A DNA stretch of 5,809 nt from Enterovirga sp. (lineage in GTDB: Bacteria > Pseudomonadota > Alphaproteobacteria > Rhizobiales > Beijerinckiaceae): the NCBI GenBank assembly GCA_028290385.1, contig JAQGJZ010000018.1, positions 1 to 5,809 of the forward strand, read 5' to 3'. Of this stretch, positions 5,702-5,809 are shown in pieces. The notes below the pieces were generated by a model. It did no database searches, was not told the DNA's origin, and saw nothing but the letters and a program-made list of their open reading frames with translations. Every line of letters begins with the position of its first letter. Within the stretch, counting starts at the first letter, position 1. The position numbers and the translations under genes were made by a program.

Positions 5702-5809
5702 ATGAACGAGCCCAGAACCAACGTCGAGATCAGCGTGATCGTCCCGATCTACCGGGAGGCCGAGAGCGTGGGGCCGCTCTGCCGGCGGCTGATCCCGGTG
5801 CTGGAGCAG
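5702..5809 (+). CDS. Family 2 glycosyltransferase, N-terminal part
   Basis: The first 36 codons of a gene that runs off the right edge. The sequence EISVIVPIYREAESVGPLCRRLIPVLE is the first beta strand and helix of the GT-A fold of family 2 glycosyltransferases, with the VPIYREAE segment typical of DPM1/GtrB-like enzymes that load sugars onto polyprenyl phosphate. The catalytic DxD region is outside the window, so donor and acceptor cannot be told. The ATG at 5702 places this motif at residue 10, which is usual, but the ribosome binding site is poor. A GTG at 5672 in the same open frame is an alternative start. It is divergent from the ChbG/YdjC gene; the two probably act on the same glycan. 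Confidence 0.8.
   Translation, partial: MNEPRTNVEISVIVPIYREAESVGPLCRRLIPVLEQ

Noticed and set aside
1..5809. Mobile element, CRISPR, defence or toxin-antitoxin content
   Set aside because: No transposase, recombinase, terminal repeats, spaced direct repeats or small paired genes are visible. Codon use looks uniform across the genes.

Overview
This is a chromosomal, very GC-rich window. Base composition (strong G/C preference at third codon positions) and gene content point to an alphaproteobacterium, probably Hyphomicrobiales and possibly close to Methylobacterium. The genus is inferred from remembered family sequences. The content is mostly housekeeping and envelope genes. I see no insertion sequence, phage gene, CRISPR array, tRNA or rRNA, and no gene-free stretch longer than about 300 bases.

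Layout, left to right: (1) the 3' end of a plus-strand sufE-like gene (Fe-S cluster assembly), cut by the window edge; (2) a convergent minus-strand gene for a DUF6456-type protein, probably a DNA-binding regulator; (3) divergent from it, a full-length oligopeptidase B-like serine peptidase (S9A); (4) a minus-strand membrane-anchored protein of unknown function, whose 3' end overlaps the peptidase gene by 43 bases; (5) a plus-strand iron-type superoxide dismutase with a strong ribosome binding site and a structured leader; (6) a convergent minus-strand ChbG/YdjC-family carbohydrate deacetylase, separated from the dismutase gene by a perfect 10-bp hairpin; (7) divergent from that, the first 36 codons of a family 2 glycosyltransferase.

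The genes do not form one pathway. The deacetylase and glycosyltransferase are a plausible functional pair, acting on a lipid-linked or surface glycan. The dismutase and SufE share only a loose link to iron and oxidative stress. Transcription alternates at nearly every gene, so most are probably single-gene units.

The best leads are regulatory. One is a TTGACA/TAGAAT promoter for the DUF6456 gene whose 19-bp spacer carries a palindrome. Another is a TTATCT-N6-AGATAA dyad between the deacetylase and the glycosyltransferase. In the peptidase, the positions that set dibasic specificity in enterobacterial oligopeptidase B are largely replaced, although the catalytic triad is intact. I found no convincing new multi-gene system.
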